From the NCBI GenBank assembly GCA_950295325.1, contig OX485804.1, positions 65,696,033-65,760,032 of the forward strand: a stretch of 64,000 nucleotides of DNA, written 5' to 3'. The notes below the pieces were generated by a model, which saw nothing but the letters and a program-made list of their open reading frames with translations, was not told where the DNA came from and made no database searches. The translations under genes were made by a program, and so were the position numbers. This document shows, piece by piece, positions 23,042-32,960 of this stretch (its first letter is position 1; the number at the start of each line of letters is the position of its first letter). The stretch comes from Polytrichum commune (taxonomy: Eukaryota > Streptophyta > Polytrichopsida > Polytrichales > Polytrichaceae).

Positions 23042-24733
23042 GCACTGGTTGGTGTCTCGGTGGGGGGAGGCTACAAGAATTTCGGCACTCTCACAGGTAC
23101 AATTCAATAGTGAATATGTGAGGATGCAAAAAACAAAGAGAAAAAGATTGACGGAAGGAGTGGGTGTGTCCAGGAGCTTACCTAACTCCTTGCGACGTGG
23201 TGTAGCATAGGGAGGGGACTTACCTGAGTGTGGTGCAGTATTTGGTGTAGGGTATCCTGAATTCGGAGCTGGGTCTGCTAGCCGACTAGTGTTGGAATTC
23301 GGTGCGGTGGTGTCAGCTGCTCTTGAAATTGGTGCGGCTTCTGCAGCTTCATTCGAGGTTGCAACTTCTTTTGAATAAAGTCTGGAGCTGTTGTTGTGTT
23401 GCCACGCCTTCGAACCTGCTTCTGCGGCATTTGAAGTTATGCTCTCCGCATTCGGGGCGGTGTCTACTACTGGTTGTGGACGTAATTGTGGGATGTTTGG
23501 CTGCGGTGCGATGTCTATCGCATGTGCTTGGACCTGGTGCTTGAGTTTGTTGTAGGTTGGTGTTGTGCTTGATTTCGTTGCGGCAGCGGCAGCTAAACCT
23601 GTGTTCGTTGTTAATTCCTCCCTTGAAACTTTGTTTACAGCTGGGCTTGTGTTCGACCCAGTTGTGCGCCTGTAGCTGATCTGAAGTTTGATTTGGCTAT
23701 TGCGGCAGAGCAACACCAACTTCGGTGGTGTGGTGTCTGCGTGACTGCAGCTGGTTTGGATTGTTGTTTGGCTACAACGGCGGACCAACACCAATTTCAG
23801 TGGTGTGGTGTCTGCGTGACTGCAGCAAGGTTGGATCTGGCTATCTCGGCAGAGCAACACCACTTTCGGTGTTGTGGTGACTGTATGCGCTGAGTTTACA
23901 TCCTCCGCGTACGGTGCGGTGCTTGCAGCTGTGTTCGGAGTTTCGGTTCGATGTTCGAATTCGGTACAGTCTGGCGCCGTGTCTAAGTGTGGTGCAGCGT
24001 CGATTGGTGTAGTGTTGGCCTCTGGGCTTGGGTGCGACTCAGAATCTTGTTGTTGGCAGCACACGGCTTCGATCTGATTGCGGAAGGTCTCGATTCCGAT
24101 CTGATGGGTCTTCTTCAGAATGTGGCTGTGGTGGCGCTCGATCTTGGTGAGTCCGCTCCGGTGGTCACTGTTAGTCCGCTTCGGTGGCGATGTGAGTCTG
24201 CTTCGGTGGCACTGCGAGTCCGCTTCGGTGGTTTCTCTGTCTGCGCCGGGTGGAGTGGTTGTTGATGTTGGGATGAGGGCTTTGGTTGGCAGTGGTTGTG
24301 CAACCTTGGGTTGGAGGTATACCTCCTTTCGGTGATCTATTCTGGCCCACGGTGGTGAAGCGTCGCTGCTGAGTTCAGCCGGTGGGGAATCCACCGGTGT
24401 TGGGTCTGTGTCGATGATGTGATTTTGAGATGCTCGGTGGGGAGGAGCTCGTGTGCGCTTCCGCACGTTGTAGTTCGAGCAGCCGGTGGGCGGCGATGAT
24501 CGGTGGTTCACAGATCCAGGGGAATGTGTTCTCCTATTGCGGGCCTCCAGTTGCCTCAGTATTAGGTATCCGCAATTCCAACACTTTTTAGGAGCAACTA
24601 GGTCCGGACATGTCTGTCTGGATCCATTCCCTTCAGATCTGTGCCTCACTTTCCATTACTGCCCCCTACTCCTCGAGCTCTCCTGTGCTTCGACGGCACT
24701 GAGCCCCCACACCGAGCGCTAGAGCTTACGCTT
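23042..24733 (-). other. 5' leader of copy A, open but without ATG
   Basis: From the 5' end of the element to the first ATG of ORF1. The ORF1 frame stays open from 24649, 536 codons upstream of that ATG, yet I find no in-frame methionine there. It holds short tandem repeats: three units of about 66-69 bases at 23690-23885 and several TCCGCTTCGGTGG-like units at 24160-24230. G+C is higher than in ORF2. It probably contains the internal promoter; translation from a non-AUG start cannot be excluded. Confidence 0.6.
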
Positions 24734-24745
24734 TCTACACCCACA

Positions 24746-25640
24746 CCACAGCCCATGCACCCACTCAATACATTCAACCTTCAACTAGTTCTCCTACCTC
24801 TCCCCCACACTTCGACCCCTACCTATATGAATTGCTATAATTCCCTTCTTCCTCACACTCTATTCATCTAAATTTGTCATCCCCTACTCCTTATCATCTC
24901 GAGGGGGGGGGGTAGTCATTGGTTGGAGTAGCAATATACGTGCGAACAAATGATAGGGTATTTTTAAAACATGGGGACAATAAATAAATAAATAAATAAA
25001 TAAATATATATAAATGAACTTAAGAGTAATATAGGGTATCAAAAATGGCACTGGACATCTTTCAAGTACTATAGGGTATGGAATAATAGGTAATTTGGAA
25101 TTATAAGTAATGCAAGCCATTTTTCTATTAACCCAAAGTAGAAAATTACATAATGATAGCATGTGAAAAAAAATTGAAAGTAATACCCCCCTATAAAATA
25201 GTGGTTGTTCGCACCTATATCCTTAACTTTTTAACACACTGACCCCCCCGAGCTTATCATTCATCTACCCTTCATATGTACTACATAGAAAATCCCACGA
25301 AGAAATTTGTTTTATATATGGGAGATATTACATCCTTATTGACTCTCGCCGGGGACATAGAAATAAACATGGGGCCCTATCCACAAGCACATCATGCAAC
25401 ACTTACCACACGCTTTCATCACCCGTCAAACCCAATACTTCCTCTCAAATAAAACAACTCTCAAACCTAAAAATACCTCACCACAATCCCATCATCTCTT
25501 CTACACCTTTGCCACACCTCCCCTCCCCCCCCCCTCATCCACGACCATCCGCCCATACTCCAACCCCTCGCAAAACTATTAATGGACAATAGAGCCCATT
25601 GCACCATTCCCTCTACTCATAATCCCCCGTCTCTGAGGGA
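24746..25640 (+). mobile_element. Right part of an older A/C-rich element with a degraded 2A-like motif
   Basis: The + strand here is A/C-rich like the coding strand of copy A but in opposite orientation. At 25336-25377 it encodes LLTLA followed by GDIEINMGP, which differs from the 2A consensus in the Asn-Pro step. The residues before it line up with those before the 2A of copy A. Stops interrupt the frame. Copy A entered this element (target duplication at 24734-24745) and a MITE entered it at 24898-25252. No APE or RT follows. Confidence 0.6.
24898..25252. mobile_element. hAT-like MITE, copy 1 (8-bp target duplication)
   Basis: 355 bases with tips CTCGAGGGGGGG and CCCCCCCGAG, flanked by CTTATCAT (24890-24897 and 25253-25260). 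A subterminal inverted motif GTGCGAACAA lies about 40 bases from each end. It carries an AAAT microsatellite not found in copy 2. There is no coding capacity. Eight-base duplications fit the hAT superfamily, although the tip differs from the usual CAGGG. Confidence 0.9.
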
Positions 25641-25966
25641 AGTTAAGACATGAGCGATGGGTGGTGACCAATGAGAGGTGAGTAGTAACACATGAGTAGT
25701 GAGCGAAACATGTCAATAATGAATCCTAATTTGGTAAATGCGTATGGATTTAAGCTATATACTTTAAATTTGGTATTCATTTAATTGCATTACCCAATAA
25801 CAAAATGCTCACATTTTGAATGTATAAGTATGAATGGGCTTATTGCCATGGGTACTTCCACAAATTATTAGTCTATTATTTTCATTTTTATTTTATAACA
25901 ATCCACACCAATACAAGTTACTTATTGACATTTCCAAACGTGTAGTTGAACACAACACTTCAAACA

Positions 25967-28900
25967 TCACTCACACTCTACAACACCAATCAGTCCAAGT
26001 AGCCGCATAGCCTTGTTGTAGGTAAAGTGAACAAACTTGCCATTGTCGTAATCCACCTTGCATAGAAATCTAAACACAAAAATAAAGATGTTTGCAATAC
26101 AACCAGTTAACTCGGGGGGGGGGGGTAGTCATTGGTTGGAGTAGCAATATACGTGCGAACAAATGATAGGGTATTTTAAAAACATGAGGGCAAAAAATTA
26201 TAAATGGACTTAAGAGTAATATAGGGTATCAAAAGTGGCACTGGACATCTTTAAAGTACTCAAGAAAGTACTATAGGGTATGGAATAATAGGTAATTTGG
26301 AATTATAAGTAATGCAATCCATTTTTCTATCAACCCAAAGTAGAAAATTGCATAATGATAGCATGTGAAAAAAAAAGAATTGAAAGTAATACCCCCCTAT
26401 AAAATAGTGGTTGTTCGCACCTATATCCTTAACTTTTTAACACACTGCCCCCCCCCCCCCGAGCCAGTTAATTCTTTTTCCAAAGCATGAGATGGTATTT
26501 TCTTGAAGTTCGAACATGTGCAATGCAAGATGTTGTTAATAATGACACAATATGCAATGTTCTCATTGGAGATAATGTTGATTAGTACTCCAAACTCTGG
26601 ATATGGAACGACAATGATTCCAACCACATAATGATTGTCCATGAGTCCAACACTATTCAATTTGTTTTTGTGATCCACTGTTGGTAATGTTGGATTGCAA
26701 CGCATTGTCTTTCCGAACCTAGAAGTTCAGTGGGCATTTGGATTCGCTGGCACACAAAAATGTGACCAAAGGTTGGGGAAGGTTACAATTGTTGAAAACC
26801 TTCAATGAGGTGAAAATACCTCCCTCTGTTGTAGTTGAAATCCAATGCCTCAAGCGTCAACACATCCTCCCTAGTTAGATTGGTATTAATCTTAATTGGC
26901 CATGTGTTGCGTACTATAGACCACTCTAACATGTTTTTTTTTTTGGCTCCCACTCACACAACGATTGATATCATTAGGGCAAAACCAACATCATATTCCA
27001 CATTGTTGGTGGAACAAAATTCATTTTTCAACCCTTTGTAAGTGGGAGTCGCAGTGTCATACTCGGTAGCTCCGACTTGGCATTGCACAAAATCCATGTA
27101 TCAATTTGCATCCCCCAACATCTTTTCATGGTATTGGGTGGCAATCATGCAATGTGCCACTAGGAAGCAAGACAATCAGTCTTTAACATTGATATTGTGT
27201 AAGCCTCACCATGCTCTACAAAATTCAATGATTTTTCTGTGCATGATATTCTTGCCTTACTATTAGGGCAAGGAATGGGGTAGTTTACTTTATCAGGTTG
27301 ATGAGACTCTCAATCGGCACTTGGTGGCAAATCAAACTTCCGTTTTGTGGACCCAAGCAACTCCGACCTTTCCAAGGTTCAATCCCTTATGCTAAGATCT
27401 TTAGCCTTTGGATATGATTTCAGGACATATGCCAACAACTTGGGGTCTTCATACCTAGTAGCATCCTTCAATTTCAAAGATGTAGAAACCATGCCTTTAC
27501 CATGAGAACCACCTTTCTACCACGATTTGTAATTTGCAATCTACATGAATGCATAAATCGTCCATTGTTGCGTTGTACAAACAAGTCATCTTGTTACCAT
27601 GTTGTTGGAGCCACTTGTTGTGCACCGTTTCTGCAATATCACCTATGGACATTTTGCACGTTCATCCACAGTCATATCTTATAAACATTACATAAATTAT
27701 AGTAGATTATATATATACACACACACATACATAATGGATATTGGATAATGAAAATTATAGGACATTGCCGAATATAGTGTTGGTAAGGCACCAACCAAAA
27801 TCATATGACCACCCCATTGCATGTAACGGAAGTGTTAGAATCCCAACCACTCGGAGAGTCCAAAAATGGTTTTTTTCCAATAGCTCGTGATGACAACCAC
27901 AATGAACAAACCACATGATATTTATTCTTGGCTTTGTCAAAAAAAATTGCATTCTTATAGTTTTTGCTTGCAAAACTGCTTATACTAAAACTGCAAAGAA
28001 GCTTTGATATACTTTTGTGTCACATTTTCCAAACTTGCAAATAAATGGAAAAAACATGTGTGTTCACAACCCAACACTAGTAGATTTGGGTCACCCTGCT
28101 TGTAGATATTTTTTACTACAGTCCAATTGGCTTGAGCACTTTCCAGCATGAAACTTTTGAAGTTAGCATTTGGCACTTTGTTCTCCACCACAATTAAATT
28201 CAAGTTTGTTCACAAGAGGTTAATATATGTTGCACCATCCTCACAATGCATGTCCCAACATGTCATTGTCAAGACCTTACAATACTTATTATTGTACACA
28301 TGGCACGCCATAGTAGTTTAATCCGTCACATCTTACATGATCAAACATTATCTATGAATTTTCCATATCCCCACCGAATTGCATACGCTTTACAAAATTC
28401 ACATCACTCCTTAAAAGGTCCACTGACATTTTAAAGACAAACATTTCTTCTTTGAATTGCCTTAGAAACATGCTTCCATCGACGTACTTGAATCCCAAAT
28501 GGTCCTTTAGCACCATAATATTATTCATATACTTATTCCAATACGCACAAAATGCTTCAAACTGGAAACAAAATTATGACAATTTGGGGAGGCAAGAGTA
28601 GTAAATTTATCCATAATCACCTCTAGGGACGAACATGTTAGGTGATGTCCTACATTGTTTGATGATGTTTTTAGGAGGTAGTCTACCAAAAATTGTTGGC
28701 TTGTTGCCATTACAACACATTACAATAGTAGAGTTCTTGGATGTGGGTGTTTTCATAACATTTGTGGCAACACACTAGTAAGTCATATCCAACGATTCAT
28801 TATATGTACCATGGACACAAAGTGTTCATGGACACCAAGATGCATATATCCCCTCATCATCTCATGGGATGTAGAATGGACATATATTATTTGAACATGA

Positions 28901-29923
28901 CACAACGCAATCACACTAGTGTGGACCAATATACCTTACATTCCAATCTTGATTTTTCGGGGGCCACATCCCCCATGAGTCGATTGATTTATTCAGTGTA
29001 ATTGGAGATGCCTCCATTGCAATATAAGTAATCACAATATTTGTTTGTACACTGCAAATGGCTAGACAAAAAAAACGCTTGAAAGATAATCTAAAATCGT
29101 TTTGGATATTTGTTATTTTTGTTGTACATCAAAGGTGTTTGCCACATTTCTTGTCCATGTCATTCGTGGACCATCTATACACACTTGGAAATTCCAATGT
29201 CATAAGGGACAACACATATAATATGTCATCATCAAAAGATGATGGTCAATATTTGACATCTCAAATCTCAATGGCGTCAAAGACAATAGTGGCAAGATCA
29301 AATTTAGACCTATTCCAAGACTTGGTTAGCATCAAAACCATGATAATAGTTACATGTAAAAATACAAAAGACAGTGGAGAGGTGGATGTTGAGATGGTGT
29401 TTCTTGGCGAGCCAACCTCGTGTAAGTGGATTGTAAGGGGACCTATACGAATCCATTGATAGTTTGGAAGGTGTAGGAGTGGTACTCTTAAAACGATGAT
29501 GTGTCAAAAATTCAATTTTCATACAAACATCATCTTCATAATCACACAACACAAAAACGCCATCCTCGCCATGCTTCAAGTTCACAGTTGCTATGCTTGG
29601 GATTTGGACCGTCGAATGTGAGACTCATTTGCCAACATAAGACTAGAAGCTTGCATTTGGGAATCATAAATACTTATAACCCTAAATGACCATGGATCCA
29701 AAATCTAGACATCACCATCCTCACCCATGTTCATTATCATCACTATTAATTCAATTATATCTCCTTCCACATTGTGCATTTCTTGCTCGACGTACATAGT
29801 CCCTACCCACAGATTGAACCTCAAACTAAGCAAGTCCTCTGAAACAAAAACATAACCATCATCCTAAAGGAGCAATGCGAAGGGCATCAAATACCCCTCT
29901 ACTCTAATGGTTGCCATTTGGAA
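25967..29923 (-). pseudogene. Decayed SWIM-finger-type protein relic, split by a MITE
   Basis: Minus-strand coding relic read in pieces with stops and shifts. It starts near 29923 (MATIRVEGYLMPFALLL, then a stop) and continues through fragments at 29310-29585, 28525-28710, 27985-28203 (HTCFFHLFASLENVTQKYI) and 27755-27973. At about 26480-26600 it reads LHCTCSNFKKIPSHALEK, resembling the start of a SWIM-type finger. After the MITE it resumes at about 26100 with VFRFLCKVDYDNGKFVHF and ends at a TGA at 25967-25969. SWIM fingers occur in MULE-type transposases and FAR1-like proteins, so a transposon origin is likely. Family assignment is tentative. Confidence 0.5.
26111..26463. mobile_element. 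hAT-like MITE, copy 2 (8-bp target duplication)
   Basis: 353 bases, closely similar to the copy at 24898-25252 and in the same orientation. Flanked by CCAGTTAA (26103-26110 and 26464-26471). Tips are a G run and a C run inside CTCG...CGAG. It interrupts a coding relic on the minus strand within its Cys-rich finger region. Confidence 0.92.
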
Positions 29924-32580
29924 AGAAATGAATGTGTGGGATTGGAGGAATGTGGAGAGTGTATGAAACTAGTAGATTTGTATGTATTGGTCGCAATAGA
30001 TAAAGAAAGTAAATTATAAACAAACATATAGATGCCATTACATATTAAAAAATCAATCCACTATATTAGACATCTAGGGTTAGGACCAACCAAAATGTGT
30101 GTTGGTAAACCCTCTTAATACAACACCATGTGTCATAGAAATGAAATAAATATTATATACATAAGTAATGTCAATACATATCATGGAGTGAAAATAATAT
30201 ATTAAATTGAACTATGTATATTGTAAGTGTTCATGATGAATCCACACATCACTGTGAAGAAAATAATGCCAGACAATAGCATGTTCCTATATCTAGTGAG
30301 ATGTAGACATGACACTACTCAATGCATATGAGGGAAAATATCCTAGTTCTTTTCAAGTGTATCAAATTCACATAGAGCAATAGTGTATAGAACTCAATTG
30401 CAAGACTGTGACCATGCCACTATTGGAAAGAGATGAAGGTGAGAGACATCGTTCAAATACTCTAGTTCCAAACAATTAATGAGGTCCAAAATGGATATAA
30501 GATTGTGCACAATAATGGAGATTGATGTTTGTGAGACCACGCGTGTATTAGATTTTGACTCGAACATAGATGAGAATGTTGAAGGCCAGGGGGGATTGCG
30601 ACCTATAATTTTTTAAGGTAATTGTATTGGTAGAGATAGCGAAATTGCTAAACCATCATCAAAAAATGATGTGGAGGATGACAAACAAACCTCCACACAT
30701 GTAAGGTTTTCAATTTCATTTACATCTTCAAGGTTGTATTGACTTCATAAAGGTGCACTATGACATTTGAGGAATGGGGTGCAAGTGGGTGGTGGGCTGT
30801 GCATGGCTCACCTTCCTAGGTTGGAGGTCCCCAACCACATGACCTCACCCTATACCCTAATAGCTTCCTCATCATGAAGGTGACATTGGAGGAAGAAAGA
30901 GAAGGTTCTAAGGAGGACATCATGGAGGAAGGTGGAAGAAGCAATGAAGACGAAGGAATTGGGAGTGAAGGGGTTTGATTGTGTAGGAGGCGCTTCTAGA
31001 ATGGGATGGAAGGCCTATGATGGAGCGGGTGGGAGGCGATGCCAAGATGGGGTGGCAACCAAAAGTTGGAGAAAGGCAACGGCATGGTGGGGGGTGGAAA
31101 CGGCAAGGAGGCCGAAGCACCACAAACTAAGGTAGGCCACCTCCCCCACCCAACGTGCTTGTTAATGGCCAATTGGTTGAATGCTTGAGGGTTGGGGGTT
31201 GGGCTTGGCCACCTCCCCCTTCCATTGTAATTTGTGTGTATGATGAATGTGTAAATCAAGAGTATCTTCATAGGGAAATGAACCCCAAAAAATCAAATAA
31301 ACATCTAGAAGAAAATGTGAAACTAAAAAGAAAAAAAGAAAAAAAATCTCGTATCTCTGATTTTTTTGTTTTCATGAGTTCAAGTTTCAATTTGGATTTT
31401 TTTTAATTTTTTTAATTTTTTATTTTGGGGGGGGGGGGGGAGGGGCTTTACCCTCCAAAGGTGGACGTTTGTCTTTGGCCAACATATTTGATAGAGATTG
31501 ATGAGAGCATTGCATATATGAGAGATGTCGAAACATCAAAATTCAATTCCCTTATAGGAGATCTTCATACGAAACCCATTTTGAAGTCAAGAATATGAAT
31601 CCTATTGTGTCGTTTGGCACCTTTATCACTTGTAAGACCAATTTTGGAAGTTGATGTTCAAATCCTTGAAAATGAGTTTGTCAATGGTTATTAGGAGGGT
31701 GAGAGGGTGTTGTATATGTCCCTTTTCGACAATGATGGAAATACTAAGGATATTATTGACATTAACAATGGGAAAAAACTGGCAGTTGTCGAATGATTCA
31801 TTTGAAAAAATGACATTATTACGTGGATTGCATATTGCTTGAGCTAGCAAGTTCGGTGGCTATTCCATTGAACGTTATGCACAACGTGAATATGTATGTT
31901 TATTTATTTTTATTGGACTTTGTTTTTTTAAATCGGTTGTATCTCCTTTTTCAACGTCTTTTATATGTTCCATTAATGTATATCTAAGGTCAACAAAAAG
32001 TGATTATGTGAAAAAAAAATTGGTTCATAAATTGCATTGTGTGAGGAATTTTGGAATCATAAAGTTGGGGGACTTCAAAGACCTCCTAACAATTGACCGA
32101 ATTATGCACATCTACCCTAAATCAACCAATGACCGATAGGAAGGAGATAGTAATGTTGTACTTGAGTCTAAGTGCCCCCATTTTAGTTTTTTTAAAACCC
32201 AATCTCACATTTGGACCCCCACATAGTAATATTAGCTCAAATCTCATGTGAAAATCACAATTTGATAACCAATAGAGGGAGGGATATGTTAAGCTTAAGG
32301 CCACTTTAAACACGAGCCAGAGGCCATGATAATGAAATTGTGAGGGTCCAAAAAAAGTATTCAAAGGCCGTTCCAAAACACCTCCGAAATCATGTGGTGT
32401 GGTCATGGACTCTCAAGTGTAGTGTGAAGTCATACGTGATAGGACCATCCACTAAATGCTATCTCAATGAATTTCTATTCACGCGGGATCCTCACACATG
32501 ATAAAATATAATAAATCAACAGTTGTGAGATTTTGGAGCCATGGTCTCCCGATTTTGTGTTAGGTTTTGTGTTATGCCTA
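29924..32580. other. Intergenic DNA without recognised genes
   Basis: No gene supported. A G run lies at about 31425-31440 after T-rich DNA. Frames of 60-90 codons near 30900-31400 and at 32122-32406 show no domain. Confidence 0.4.
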
Positions 32581-32584
32581 CCTC

Positions 32585-32815
32585 CAAGAGACGGTGTATG
32601 AAAAGCCTCCACCTTTTCGACTAATGAGAGCTCTTACATTGTGTGGTCATGGGCCTTCAGCCTTGTGTGTGAAGTGGCCCTTAATCAATTGGTCTCTCAA
32701 CCGTACCGTGAAGCGAACTTGGACCGGCGCCGCCTTCTCCACCAATGAGAGTGCTTGAACTGCGATGGTCGCGGGCCCTCAGCCTCGTGTGTGAAGTTAC
32801 TCTTCTTCTCCTTGC
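32585..32815 (+). promoter_or_regulatory. Duplicated CCAAT-containing upstream element of MPP beta
   Basis: Two tandem units 121 bases apart. The first has CTAATGAGAG at 32621 and the second CCAATGAGAG at 32742. Each is followed by a TGGTC-CGGGCC-like block and TGTGTGAAGT. A weaker third copy lies near 32390-32425. The same arrangement occurs upstream of SPT5 at 53500-53600. The second unit contains a CCAAT box on the gene strand about 220 bases before the start codon. Confidence 0.5.
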
Positions 32816-32960
32816 TTCCGACCTTGATGCTCCTGAGTTAAGGGGCGAGCGATTAGGGTTTGGCTCCCGAGGAGGGAGTGCATGGTTGGTCGCAGGGACA
32901 GTCGTCTCTCACAGAGAGACACAGGGCAGGGACGACATTCACGCACGGATCGCCGAAGCG

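Larger units (their letters stand above)
10983..24733 (-). mobile_element. Copy A: full-length dual-endonuclease non-LTR retrotransposon (Dualen/RandI-like)
   Basis: About 13.75 kb on the minus strand, flanked by the 12-base direct repeat TCTACACCCACA (10971-10982 and 24734-24745), which fixes both ends. Order 5' to 3': a long leader, ORF1 (RRM-like and coiled coil), a His/Lys/Pro/Thr repeat region, a 2A motif, APE endonuclease, reverse transcriptase, RNase H, zinc finger, restriction-like endonuclease, a 3' UTR with a hairpin and a CTAT-repeat tail. There are no LTRs. APE plus RLE in one element is the Dualen/RandI arrangement known from green algae. The coding strand is very poor in G in ORF2. 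The RT region carries frameshifts, so this copy is no longer autonomous. A 5'-truncated relative is copy B at 44875-51067. Confidence 0.9.

Noticed and set aside
24898-26463. The two 355-base direct repeats as LTRs of one LTR retrotransposon
   Set aside because: Each repeat has its own 8-base target duplication and inverted tips, so they are two separate MITE insertions.
32745-32960. Upstream ATG as the start of MPP beta
   Set aside because: The extra 72 residues are not presequence-like and overlap the repeated promoter module; the ATG at 32961 begins a typical mitochondrial presequence.
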